35,999 nt of DNA. It comes from JBEIVB01 sp040374085. GTDB lineage: Bacteria; Bacteroidota; Bacteroidia; UBA4408. The DNA lies in assembly GCA_040374085.1 (NCBI GenBank), contig JBEIVB010000015.1, positions 1 through 35,999 of the forward strand, written 5' to 3'. The translations under genes and the position numbers were made by a program. Below, piece by piece: positions 1 through 7,068 of the stretch; the first letter of the stretch is position 1; the number at the start of each line of letters is the position of its first letter. Under the pieces are notes generated by a model, which made no database searches, was not told the origin of the DNA, and was given only the letters and a program-made list of their open reading frames with translations.

Positions 1-748
1 GGCTTTTCCACGCCTTATCGCTCAGGTATTGCTGCAGCGCCGGCAAGGCATCTCCGCTGCCCATCACCACCAAATGAACATCCTCCAGCAAGGCCATGGC
101 CTCTACCAGCTCCTCTGCCCCCCGGTGCATGTTAATGCCGGCACCTTGCAAAATAAGCAAGGGTTTATCTGGGGGCAAGCCGTATGCTTCCAGCCGAGCC
201 GGAGGTGGCAGGGGTTTTCCCTCGGGAATGTTGCGCACCACGGCAACCTCCACTCCATAACGTTTGGTTAATTCGCGGGCAATGGAGGCGTTTACGGTTA
301 TAACCCTGTCTGCACGGGTAATGCAACGGGCTTCGATGCGCCTCCATATCCATTGCTTGAGGGGACTGTGCTCCAGCTCGGGCACTTCGGTAAACAGCTC
401 GTGGCTGTCGTACACCAACTTGGCGCCTAGGCGCTTGGCGGCCAAGGCTCCGGGTAAGAGGGTATCCAGATCGTTGCACCAAATGAGGCTGGCCTTTGAA
501 GACACAAAGGCGCGGTAGAGTTTCCATTGAAACTCGGCATACATAGCCGGTCCGCGTTGGAAGCGCATGGGCAAACGGTGCTGGGTGTACTGGGCAGATG
601 GCAAGGGCAGCGAAACATTGCGCTGGCGGCCGATAACCTCTACCGGAAAGCCCATGCCTTGCAGCATGCGCGCCATCTTAGCCACCCGTTGGTCGGTAAC
701 CAGATCGCTGATGACCCCCATTGCTACGCGATGCTTCGGCTTTGCCAT
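1..748 (-). CDS. Glycosyltransferase, GT4-like (GT-B fold), 3' end outside window
   Basis: The reading frame stays open from the ATG at 748 to the left edge, giving 249 codons without the C-terminus. The N-terminal Rossmann half is clear: a first strand RVAMGVISDLVTDQRV, the stretch LIWCNDLDTLLPGALAA, and LVYDSHELFTEVPE, the D-S-H-E-L-F motif common in GT4 enzymes that use nucleotide sugars. A linker and the start of the second Rossmann domain follow (KPLLILQGAGINMHRGAEEL, then VHLVVMGSGD). The donor-binding E-x7-E region lies beyond the edge. It probably transfers a sugar onto a surface glycan at the cytoplasmic face; acceptor and donor cannot be told. An in-frame ATG at 787 would add 13 hydrophobic residues, but the start at 748 is preferred because TTACTTTG lies exactly 4 nt before it, as at several other starts here. 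It is divergent from murB. Confidence 0.85.
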   Translation of the reverse strand, partial: MAKPKHRVAMGVISDLVTDQRVAKMARMLQGMGFPVEVIGRQRNVSLPLPSAQYTQHRLPMRFQRGPAMYAEFQWKLYRAFVSSKASLIWCNDLDTLLPGALAAKRLGAKLVYDSHELFTEVPELEHSPLKQWIWRRIEARCITRADRVITVNASIARELTKRYGVEVAVVRNIPEGKPLPPPARLEAYGLPPDKPLLILQGAGINMHRGAEELVEAMALLEDVHLVVMGSGDALPALQQYLSDKAWKS

Positions 749-752
749 GCCC

Positions 753-760
753 CAAAGTAA
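753..760 (-). promoter_or_regulatory. -7-like box TTACTTTG, 4 nt before the glycosyltransferase start
   Basis: The box differs from the Bacteroidota -7 consensus TAnnTTTG at one position and is followed by GGGC and then the ATG at 748. A TTG lies about 20 nt further upstream. The short spacing predicts a leaderless or near-leaderless transcript. Confidence 0.45.
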
Positions 761-797
761 CCACAAATAGAGGCAAGCCGCAACCATGCAAAACCCT

Positions 798-805
798 TAG
801 CTTTG
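798..805 (+). promoter_or_regulatory. -7 box TAGCTTTG, 4 nt before murB
   Basis: Exact match to TAnnTTTG, followed by GAGC and the murB ATG at 810. No -33 TTTG is visible at the usual distance. The transcription start should fall at or next to the start codon. Confidence 0.55.
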
Positions 806-809
806 GAGC

Positions 810-1826
810 ATGCAGCTCGAGTACGACCGTTCGGTGCAGCACCTGCACACCTTTGGCACCCTAAACCGTGCCCATGCCTTTGTATGCCTGCAACGGGCAG
901 AAGAAGCCCAAGAGCTTCGAACCTGGAAAGTGTTTCAGTCTCTTCCTCACCTGGTGTTGGGCGGTGGCAGCAACGTGCTGTTTACGCGCAACTACGAGGG
1001 GCTCATCATACAAAACCGCATGCTGGGCATGGAGGTGTTGAAGGAAACGCCCACCGAGGTGGTGCTGGCCGTGAACGCCGGAGAAACCTGGGATGCACTG
1101 GTGGCGCATTGCGTGGCAAGAGGTTGGGGCGGTCTGGAAAACCTCAGTCTTATACCCGGCTGTGTAGGAGCCAGCCCTATGCAAAACATTGGCGCCTATG
1201 GCGTAGAGGTAAAGGAAACCATAGAATGGGTAGAAGCCCTCGAGTGGGAATCGGGTAAGACCTTGACATTCAGCAATGCCGAGTGCGCCTTTGGCTACCG
1301 CGAGAGTGTGTTTAAGCATACCTGGAAAGACCGCCTCATCATTACCCGTGTGGCCTTTCGCCTTCAAAAGCAGCCCGTGTTGCGCACCACCTACGGCGCC
1401 ATACAAGAGGAGTTGGATCGCATGGGCGCACACCCTCACACCCTTGCCTCCATTCGAGAGGCGGTGATGCGCATTCGCCAAAGCAAGCTCCCCGACCCAG
1501 CTGTGCTGGGCAACGCCGGCAGCTTCTTTAAAAACCCGGTGATACCCAAAGAACAGGCCGATGCACTTTTACAACGTTTTCCCAATGCCGTGCATTTCCC
1601 CCAAGGCGAGCACATGGTGAAGCTGGCTGCAGGGTGGCTCATTGAAAAGGCCGGTTGGAAAGGCTTCCGCCGGGGCGATGCCGGGGTGCATCATCTGCAA
1701 GCCCTAGTGCTGGTGAACTTTGGCGGCGCCACCGGCACCGAGCTCTGGCAGCTCAGCCAAGATATTATAACCAGCGTACACAACACCTTTGGTGTGATGT
1801 TGGAGCGTGAGGTAAACCTGGTTTAG
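810..1826 (+). CDS. murB: UDP-N-acetylenolpyruvoylglucosamine reductase (MurB, type I)
   Basis: MurB reduces UDP-GlcNAc-enolpyruvate to UDP-MurNAc with NADPH and FAD, the second committed step of peptidoglycan synthesis in the cytosol. The 338 residues show the FAD-binding motif LVLGGGSNVLF (48-58), LSLIPGCVGASPMQNIGAYG (112-131), the Tyr163-Arg164 pair in FGYRESVFK, the catalytic serine in GNAGSFFKNP (Ser238) and the C-terminal glutamate in LEREVNLV (Glu332). Length and the Tyr-containing insert fit the E. coli-like type I enzyme. The start at 810 gives the usual short leader before HTFGT and has TAGCTTTG 4 nt upstream. The TAG stop overlaps the convergent CotH gene by 4 bp, with no terminator between them. 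Confidence 0.97.
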   Translation: MQLEYDRSVQHLHTFGTLNRAHAFVCLQRAEEAQELRTWKVFQSLPHLVLGGGSNVLFTRNYEGLIIQNRMLGMEVLKETPTEVVLAVNAGETWDALVAHCVARGWGGLENLSLIPGCVGASPMQNIGAYGVEVKETIEWVEALEWESGKTLTFSNAECAFGYRESVFKHTWKDRLIITRVAFRLQKQPVLRTTYGAIQEELDRMGAHPHTLASIREAVMRIRQSKLPDPAVLGNAGSFFKNPVIPKEQADALLQRFPNAVHFPQGEHMVKLAAGWLIEKAGWKGFRRGDAGVHHLQALVLVNFGGATGTELWQLSQDIITSVHNTFGVMLEREVNLV

Positions 1827-4800
1827 CGCATCAACATCCAGCGCCCCTTTTCCACTACAGAACCGTTGCTCCACTCCAGGTGGTAGATGCCGGGCTCCAA
1901 AGCAGCAGCGGGCAATTCTACCCTACGCTGCTGAACCGCTATGCTACACACCCTTCGGCCCAGCGCATCGGAGATGATCAACCGAGAGCCCACCTGCACT
2001 TCGGAAGTCAGCCACAGCACCGCCTCTGAACCGCTGGGATTGGGCTGAGGCACTAAGCGAACATCCTCATCAACGCCCTCAGTCAACCCGGCTGCATCGC
2101 AGGGCAAGTGCCAGTTGGTGCCGGGAGAGCCCTCTAAGCACATGGTCGACCAATGCCCCGCATAATTGCCCAAGGTTCCGCTGCTTACGCGCTCTAAGGT
2201 GTATCCCAAACCATTGGCTCCGGAAGACCAGGGTGCCGCAACGGAGTAGGTTACCGAATGGCGCAAGGTTCCGCCCGCATCGTACACACGCAAGGCCTCG
2301 CCGCCGCTGCTGAAACCGAAACCGGTAGGGCCAAGGGGTTGCACCACAGCAGGATGGCGCACGCTGAATAAGAGGGGATTGGTGCAAACCACCATACGAG
2401 CGTCGGGCGCAAGCACCGTTCCAACCGGAAAGACAAAGGCATGGGTGATGTCTCCATCGCGAAACACCCATCCGCTGAGGTCTAAGGGAACAATAGCCCG
2501 GTTGTGCAGCTCCACCCAATCGCCGGCATCAAAGGCAACGTTTGAGTTGTAATTTATCTCGCTGATTTCTACCGGATCGCTGCACGGCACAAAGGGTCCG
2601 CCGGGAGAGCCCCCCAGGCAACCCACAAACCAAGAGCCGGAAGAATCGGCAGGCAACACCTCAGCCAAACGCTCCAGGGTAAAACCCGCCCCGTTGGCCA
2701 AGAGGGGCCAAGGCGCCGAACCCGAGTAGGTAACGGTACGCAAGGGTATGCCCTGAGCGGTGCTCAACTCGAGGGTTTCGGAAGTAGAAGCAAGGTTAAA
2801 ACCCAATGGACCCAAATGCGGAACACCCGGATAACGGGCTTGAAACTGAGCGGGATTGCTGCACAAAACCAGGTAACCATCCGGAGGAAGAACGGTGCCA
2901 AAAGGAATGGAATAGGTATTCAGGTGCCCACCGTCGCTCAGCCTCCATCCACCTATGTCCAAACTGTCGATGGCACTGTTGTGCAGTTCCACCCAATCGC
3001 CGCAAGCCAAGGTAGAATCGGCTTTGTACATCAACTCGGTAAACTCAATTTTGGGCGGTACCGCCGGACCGAAAACCGCGCGGAACTGCACAGGAGCAGT
3101 GGGGTCTACCTCCAATACGGCATCGGTAACAACAGAGGGAACCACCGCATTGGTATCCCAATATAAAAACTGGTACCCGGGCAGGGCGATGGCTTCCAGG
3201 CGTATGGGGTTGCCGGAAAAATACACCCCGGTCCAGGGCAAGGAATCGGGTTGTATGGTGTTTAATTTTATAACACCGGCATTGGCAGGCTCGGTGGCAA
3301 TGCCAATGGTAACCTCTCCGTTTAACCCAAAGTTCTGATTGATTTTCTGGCGCAGGATGGGGTTGCGGGCAGCAATCTCCTGTCGAAAGGCGGCGCGTTT
3401 ACCCAAGAAGGTGTTCATGCTCGCCGGTATCTGGTTGGGGTCTACCCAGCGGGCAAAGAGCTTGGGCATTTCGGGAGCCACCTGGGCAAACATGCGCGAT
3501 TCTATGCCCAACAATACCCAACTGCGGTAACGGGTGTTGATGAGGTCGGCAAAGCGGTTTATGAAGTACCTACGAAAACGGGGGTTGTTGATGCCGATCT
3601 GCCAGATGCGGGTATAGGGTATGGCGGGATCTACATTGAAGAGGAAATCGAAAGGATCGTCTGCAGAGGTGGTAACTCCATCGGGGTTGAGGGCCAATTC
3701 CAAATCCTGTAAGCCAAATCGCCACCGGTTTCCGCTCTGTGGCGAGCGTATAATTTTAATGTTGTTCCAGGGCCAGTCGCGATTCCCCATCCACGATTCG
3801 CCTATGATGTAATCGTGGTAAAAGGGCACATCGAAACGTTGGTTTAGGGAGGTCCAAAAAGAGGTATCGGTGGGCGACAAGGTTTGTATGAAATCGAAAT
3901 CGGTGTAAAAGTCGTTTAGGTTGCCTTGCACAGCGCGCAATGCCCCCCCGTACCAGATGCTTTGGCTGAGCACCGAAACCGAGTCGGGGTCGCCTCCATC
4001 CTGCTCAGAGAGAAGCTCGCCGTCGTATTTCTCGCGGAGTTCATATAAGCCAAAGTAGTTTCCATTGATGTACACCGAAACCGGCCTCCAGCCTTGGTAG
4101 TAGGTATTTACTCCGCGACCCATTTGCTCGGCTTGGCAGGCATCTTTATAAGGGTAGTTCAATACCTGGTTGCTGCCGTTGCGCAGGTAGATGGAGGAAT
4201 ATCGGTTGCGGTATGGCTTGGTGGGAATCAACACCTCGTTCACCCTTCCGCTGCCCAGACTGCCGTGGTCGAAATCGAGGCGAAAGGATCGTTGAGGATG
4301 GGAACGACTGCCCCCCAATCCCCCGTCCACCTGCAGTGCAGCTTGCCTAGAAAAAACCATGTCGTGGGTTTGCGTGGAATCAAAGTACGCGGCATAGGCA
4401 CTTTTTTTCCAGTCGAATTGCCAGTTGTCGAATATGCCCGAGGCGCCATAGAGGTTTTCGGGATCGGTTACCACCGATAATACCGGCGTGGTGTGGTTGA
4501 TGCCAATGAGGTAGGATGCGGTGGCGGTTGGACTGGGTATGACCCCGGGCCCAAAGGCCTTAGCCCGTAAGCACGAGCTGAAGTAAATGGGAATCGGTGC
4601 ACCGGTGAACGCGGCCGAGGCGGTGTCGGGCTCGCTTCCGTCGAGGGTATAACGCAAAAGCGTACCCGCTGGATTGGGGTTGCTGAGCGTTGCGTTTATA
4701 GGCTGGGGGAAAAGCCCGGATGCGGTTCCAAAAACAGGCGCAAGAAGCTGCTGGCTGAAAGCGGGTTGCCCATTGTTGCTTGCACCCGGAGTGGGTGGAT

Positions 4801-5803
4801 AAAGCAATACTTGGGTTGTAGTAGAACCATTGGGCTGAGCCCCGGTGCTGATGCCCAGATCGGGCACAAAAATCCACCGAGTATCGGCTCTGCTGCCATC
4901 GGGCTTGCGGAGAATAACGGTGTCGCCTTGCTGCCTGATGGTAAAATGGGTGTGCAGGTTCAACAGGGAGTCGAAGGGCATAAAAACGGCATCGAGGCTG
5001 GTATCGGGTACGGCGCGTATGGCCACATCCCAGTGGGTATAAACGGTGTTGGGGTCGGTCCAGGTAACATCAAAGGCCAAGTTGTTGAGGGTGCCGGGTA
5101 ATATGCCCGCTGCCAAAAGCTCTGTAGCCCTTAAGAGCATCTGGTGACGTGCCCCCCAATACCAATTGCCATAGGGCGCAGGATAGGAGGTGGCCCCGTT
5201 CTCAATGGTGCCGCTGCCAATGGCCATTCCGTTTATTTTCATGTTTGGCCTCTGCTTCACCAAGGAGCCGTATGGAGCGCCGCAGGCAAAATCGCTTCCG
5301 TCTTGAAAAAAATACCGAGTAGAGAAAAAAGATGTGGCCGATTGGCGCACCGCTGAGTTTACGGTATAGCCGGTATTGGAGTATGAACACACATCGAGGA
5401 GGATGTGGTCGGTGCCGTTCCAAACAAAAGGCTGGCTAAACGCGTGCTGGTTCCAGCCAACCACCGGAGTAAAATTCGTTTCGTTGATGACGGGCAGGAA
5501 GGGACCTCTGGGCTGGCGGTTCTTTCCGCTGCAATACACCACCAAAAACCCACCGGGTGCCAGCTTGCGAGACGGGAATACCCAGGGCGTTGACCCAGGC
5601 TTAGAAAGGGAGTAGCCGGCCAATTGCACCGAATCTGCACCGGCATTGTAGAGCTCTATCCAATCGGGTGCGTCCCCATCCTCATCCACCGCATTCTGGT
5701 GGTTGCGGTTGGAGCCCTCGTTTATGAGAACCTGTGCCTTGCCCTGCATACCACAGAGGAAAAGCAATACAAAAGGGAAAAAGAAAAACGAGGAGGGCTT
5801 CAT
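1823..5803 (-). CDS. Secreted CotH-family protein with lamin-tail domains and T9SS sorting signal
   Basis: The 1326-residue protein begins with a signal peptide (1-23). In order it has a first lamin-tail domain (about 25-110), a region without a recognisable domain (110-340), a chitobiase C-terminal-like beta domain (350-434, with YTLDGSEPD), a CotH kinase-like domain (440-710), a region of no clear family, two tandem lamin-tail modules (916-1077 and 1078-1240) and a T9SS type A sorting domain (1248-1326, starting VRLVPQPNPSG). CotH signatures are GGSRSHPQRSFRLDF (497-511), VSVYINGNYFGLYELREKYD (575-594), DWPWNNIK (676-683) and QDLELAL (699-705); the last replaces the family's usual D-L-D. 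CotH kinases phosphorylate spore-coat proteins in Bacillus; the role of bacteroidete members is unknown. It should be exported by Sec and then T9SS to the cell surface. TAAACTTG lies 4 nt before the ATG. Confidence 0.93.
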   Translation of the reverse strand: MKPSSFFFFPFVLLFLCGMQGKAQVLINEGSNRNHQNAVDEDGDAPDWIELYNAGADSVQLAGYSLSKPGSTPWVFPSRKLAPGGFLVVYCSGKNRQPRGPFLPVINETNFTPVVGWNQHAFSQPFVWNGTDHILLDVCSYSNTGYTVNSAVRQSATSFFSTRYFFQDGSDFACGAPYGSLVKQRPNMKINGMAIGSGTIENGATSYPAPYGNWYWGARHQMLLRATELLAAGILPGTLNNLAFDVTWTDPNTVYTHWDVAIRAVPDTSLDAVFMPFDSLLNLHTHFTIRQQGDTVILRKPDGSRADTRWIFVPDLGISTGAQPNGSTTTQVLLYPPTPGASNNGQPAFSQQLLAPVFGTASGLFPQPINATLSNPNPAGTLLRYTLDGSEPDTASAAFTGAPIPIYFSSCLRAKAFGPGVIPSPTATASYLIGINHTTPVLSVVTDPENLYGASGIFDNWQFDWKKSAYAAYFDSTQTHDMVFSRQAALQVDGGLGGSRSHPQRSFRLDFDHGSLGSGRVNEVLIPTKPYRNRYSSIYLRNGSNQVLNYPYKDACQAEQMGRGVNTYYQGWRPVSVYINGNYFGLYELREKYDGELLSEQDGGDPDSVSVLSQSIWYGGALRAVQGNLNDFYTDFDFIQTLSPTDTSFWTSLNQRFDVPFYHDYIIGESWMGNRDWPWNNIKIIRSPQSGNRWRFGLQDLELALNPDGVTTSADDPFDFLFNVDPAIPYTRIWQIGINNPRFRRYFINRFADLINTRYRSWVLLGIESRMFAQVAPEMPKLFARWVDPNQIPASMNTFLGKRAAFRQEIAARNPILRQKINQNFGLNGEVTIGIATEPANAGVIKLNTIQPDSLPWTGVYFSGNPIRLEAIALPGYQFLYWDTNAVVPSVVTDAVLEVDPTAPVQFRAVFGPAVPPKIEFTELMYKADSTLACGDWVELHNSAIDSLDIGGWRLSDGGHLNTYSIPFGTVLPPDGYLVLCSNPAQFQARYPGVPHLGPLGFNLASTSETLELSTAQGIPLRTVTYSGSAPWPLLANGAGFTLERLAEVLPADSSGSWFVGCLGGSPGGPFVPCSDPVEISEINYNSNVAFDAGDWVELHNRAIVPLDLSGWVFRDGDITHAFVFPVGTVLAPDARMVVCTNPLLFSVRHPAVVQPLGPTGFGFSSGGEALRVYDAGGTLRHSVTYSVAAPWSSGANGLGYTLERVSSGTLGNYAGHWSTMCLEGSPGTNWHLPCDAAGLTEGVDEDVRLVPQPNPSGSEAVLWLTSEVQVGSRLIISDALGRRVCSIAVQQRRVELPAAALEPGIYHLEWSNGSVVEKGRWMLMR
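2084..3058 (-). repeat. Tandem duplication of the lamin-tail module inside the CotH gene
   Basis: Two adjacent segments of about 162 codons (2573-3058 and 2084-2572) encode the same module. Both contain GDWVELHN, then GTVL-x-PD, GPLGF or GPTGF, VTYS, APW, ANG-x-G-x-TLER, and end in CL-x-GSPG. The match runs the whole length of the module, including the linker after the lamin-tail fold, so this looks like an internal duplication rather than two independent domains. Confidence 0.8.
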
Positions 5804-5807
5804 TTCA

Positions 5808-5815
5808 CAAGTTTA
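5808..5815 (-). promoter_or_regulatory. -7-like box TAAACTTG, 4 nt before the CotH gene
   Basis: One mismatch to TAnnTTTG, followed by TGAA and the ATG at 5803. It has the same spacing as the boxes before murB and the gene at 10431. Confidence 0.4.
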
Positions 5816-5882
5816 CCCTTTTCCGCCCAGCATCTAAAAAAAAAAACACCGGTAGTCGGTTTAAGCATCAGAAAAATTTTTT

Positions 5883-5914
5883 TAGATGTTGCAACATATA
5901 TGTTGAAACATCTA
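5883..5914. promoter_or_regulatory. 32-bp palindrome of two adjacent 12-bp sites, candidate MarR operator
   Basis: The segment is an inverted repeat in which 15 of 16 base pairs match. It resolves into ATGTTGCAACAT (5886-5897, perfectly palindromic) and ATGTTGAAACAT (5900-5911, one mismatched pair), separated by AT, so the centres are 14 bp apart. Its last two bases are the first two of the yceI -7 box TATATTTG. The position is typical of a repressor site. The MarR protein encoded just downstream of yceI is the obvious candidate, because MarR dimers bind palindromes of this size; that assignment is inference. Confidence 0.7.
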
Positions 5915-5920
5915 TATTTG
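5913..5920 (+). promoter_or_regulatory. -7 box TATATTTG of yceI
   Basis: Exact match to TAnnTTTG, 21 nt before the yceI ATG, overlapping the end of the palindrome at 5883-5914. A TTG at 5889-5891 (spacing 21) could act as a weak -33 element and would itself lie inside the operator. Confidence 0.7.
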
Positions 5921-5941
5921 CTGCCCTAAACAACCACCTCT

Positions 5942-6526
5942 ATGAAAAACATCATTCTATCGCTCGGCATCTTGGCCGCAAGCGCAGCATCTGCGCAAAC
6001 AACCTGGAACGTAGATGCCTCACACAGCAACGTTAAATTCACGGTTACCCACATGGTGGTTTCCGAAGTAGAAGGCTCTTTCCGTGTATTCGACGGCAGC
6101 ATTTCTGCGCCCACAGCGGATTTCCAAAATGCAACCATCAACTTCAGTGTAGATGTAAACAGCGTGAACACAGACAGCGAAAAGCGCGACGGTCACCTTA
6201 AGGCCGACGATTTCTTCAATGCCGAGAAATTTCCCAAAATGACCTTCACGAGTGCATCGTTTAAAAAAGTGGACGGCAAAAAATATGTGTTGGAGGGCGA
6301 CCTCACCATTCGCGACGTAACCAAGCGCGTGAAATTTGATGTAACCTACGGAGGCACAACCAAAGATCCATGGGGAAACACCAAAGCAGGTTTCAAAGCC
6401 AACACCACCATCAACCGTCAGGAGTTTAAGCTCACGTGGAAAGCGTCCAATGAGTTGGGTGAAGCCGTGGTAGCGGACAACGTAGAGGTGCGTTTGAACC
6501 TCGAGTTTAATCAAGCCAAAAAGTAA
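5942..6526 (+). CDS. yceI: YceI family periplasmic protein
   Basis: The 194 residues start with a Sec signal peptide (1-19, cleaved after SASA). The mature part is a full YceI domain: TWNVDASHSNVKFTVTHM at the N-terminus, then SVDVNSVNTDSEKRDGHLK, FFNAEKFPKMTFTS, LEGDLTIRDVTKRVKFDV, and a C-terminal strand ending VEVRLNLEF. YceI proteins are lipocalin-like barrels; the Thermus homologue binds a polyisoprenoid, and others are linked to acid or oxidative stress, but the physiological role is not settled. The gene has its own promoter with a palindromic operator and is followed by a strong terminator, so it is probably transcribed alone. A MarR regulator gene follows. Confidence 0.95.
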   Translation: MKNIILSLGILAASAASAQTTWNVDASHSNVKFTVTHMVVSEVEGSFRVFDGSISAPTADFQNATINFSVDVNSVNTDSEKRDGHLKADDFFNAEKFPKMTFTSASFKKVDGKKYVLEGDLTIRDVTKRVKFDVTYGGTTKDPWGNTKAGFKANTTINRQEFKLTWKASNELGEAVVADNVEVRLNLEFNQAKK

Positions 6527-6544
6527 TTGATATTGTATTTTTCG

Positions 6545-6577
6545 AAAAGGCGCAACACCCACGGTCTGCGCCTTTTT
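6545..6577 (+). terminator. Rho-independent terminator after yceI
   Basis: Perfect 10-bp stem AAAAGGCGCA / TGCGCCTTTT (6545-6554 with 6567-6576), 12-nt loop, and a T tract at the 3' side. It separates yceI from marR. Confidence 0.9.
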
Positions 6578-6579
6578 CA

Positions 6580-6587
6580 TTATTTTG
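6580..6587 (+). promoter_or_regulatory. Possible -7 box TTATTTTG of the marR operon
   Basis: One mismatch to TAnnTTTG, 7 nt before the marR ATG and immediately after the yceI terminator. No copy of the 12-bp palindromic site is present here, so autoregulation of marR is not supported by the sequence. Confidence 0.35.
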
Positions 6588-6594
6588 TTTACCC

Positions 6595-7068
6595 ATGAAG
6601 CTGGAGGATGAAATAAACCAACATGTTTTCCGTTCGGAACATCACAAACTTTTTCTGAACCTTATTGTGACCCATCATTGGTTGGTTAGTCAAACCTCGA
6701 GCGTGTTCGAGGATGAAGACATAACCCCGCCCCAGTACAACGTGTTGCGCATCCTCCGGGGTGCCAAGGTACCCTTGAGCATACACACCATACGCAGTCG
6801 CATGCTGGATAAGATGTCGGATACCAGCCGCATGGTGGATCGATTGGTGAGTAAAGGTCTGATCGAAAAGCGGGCCTCTACCTGCGATCGGCGTCAGGCG
6901 GAAGTGGTGATTTGTGCGGCAGGCAAAGCACTCCTGAAGCGCATGGATCACAAGGTAGATTCTCTGGATCGCCTGCTTGAACCCATTCCGGAAAAGGAAG
7001 CAAAAAAAATAAACCATTACTTAGATGCATTACGCAAGGAGGTTCCTGACGCAGACCATGACCTTTAA
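6595..7068 (+). CDS. MarR family transcriptional regulator
   Basis: The 157 residues fit a typical MarR winged-helix dimer. The N-terminal helix bears LFLNLIVTHHWL; the DNA-binding part runs from ITPPQYNVLRILRG through LSIHTIRSRMLDKMSDTSRMVDRLVSKGLI (recognition helix) to the wing RASTCDRRQAEVVI, where the D-R-R motif is the family hallmark. The last helices form the dimer interface. MarR proteins usually repress nearby genes and release DNA on binding a phenolic ligand or on cysteine oxidation; the ligand cannot be inferred. It follows the yceI terminator and its 3' end overlaps the TonB-dependent receptor gene by 11 bp. The palindrome at 5883-5914 is its most likely target. Confidence 0.93.
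   Translation: MKLEDEINQHVFRSEHHKLFLNLIVTHHWLVSQTSSVFEDEDITPPQYNVLRILRGAKVPLSIHTIRSRMLDKMSDTSRMVDRLVSKGLIEKRASTCDRRQAEVVICAAGKALLKRMDHKVDSLDRLLEPIPEKEAKKINHYLDALRKEVPDADHDL

Noticed and set aside
861..1481. 206-codon open frame antisense to murB
   Set aside because: Lies wholly opposite a well-supported murB and has no recognisable domain.
7036..7042. AAGGAGG as a Shine-Dalgarno site for the TonB-dependent receptor
   Set aside because: It is 15 nt from the ATG at 7058, lies in marR coding sequence (Leu-Arg-Lys-Glu codons), and no other gene in the window uses such a site.
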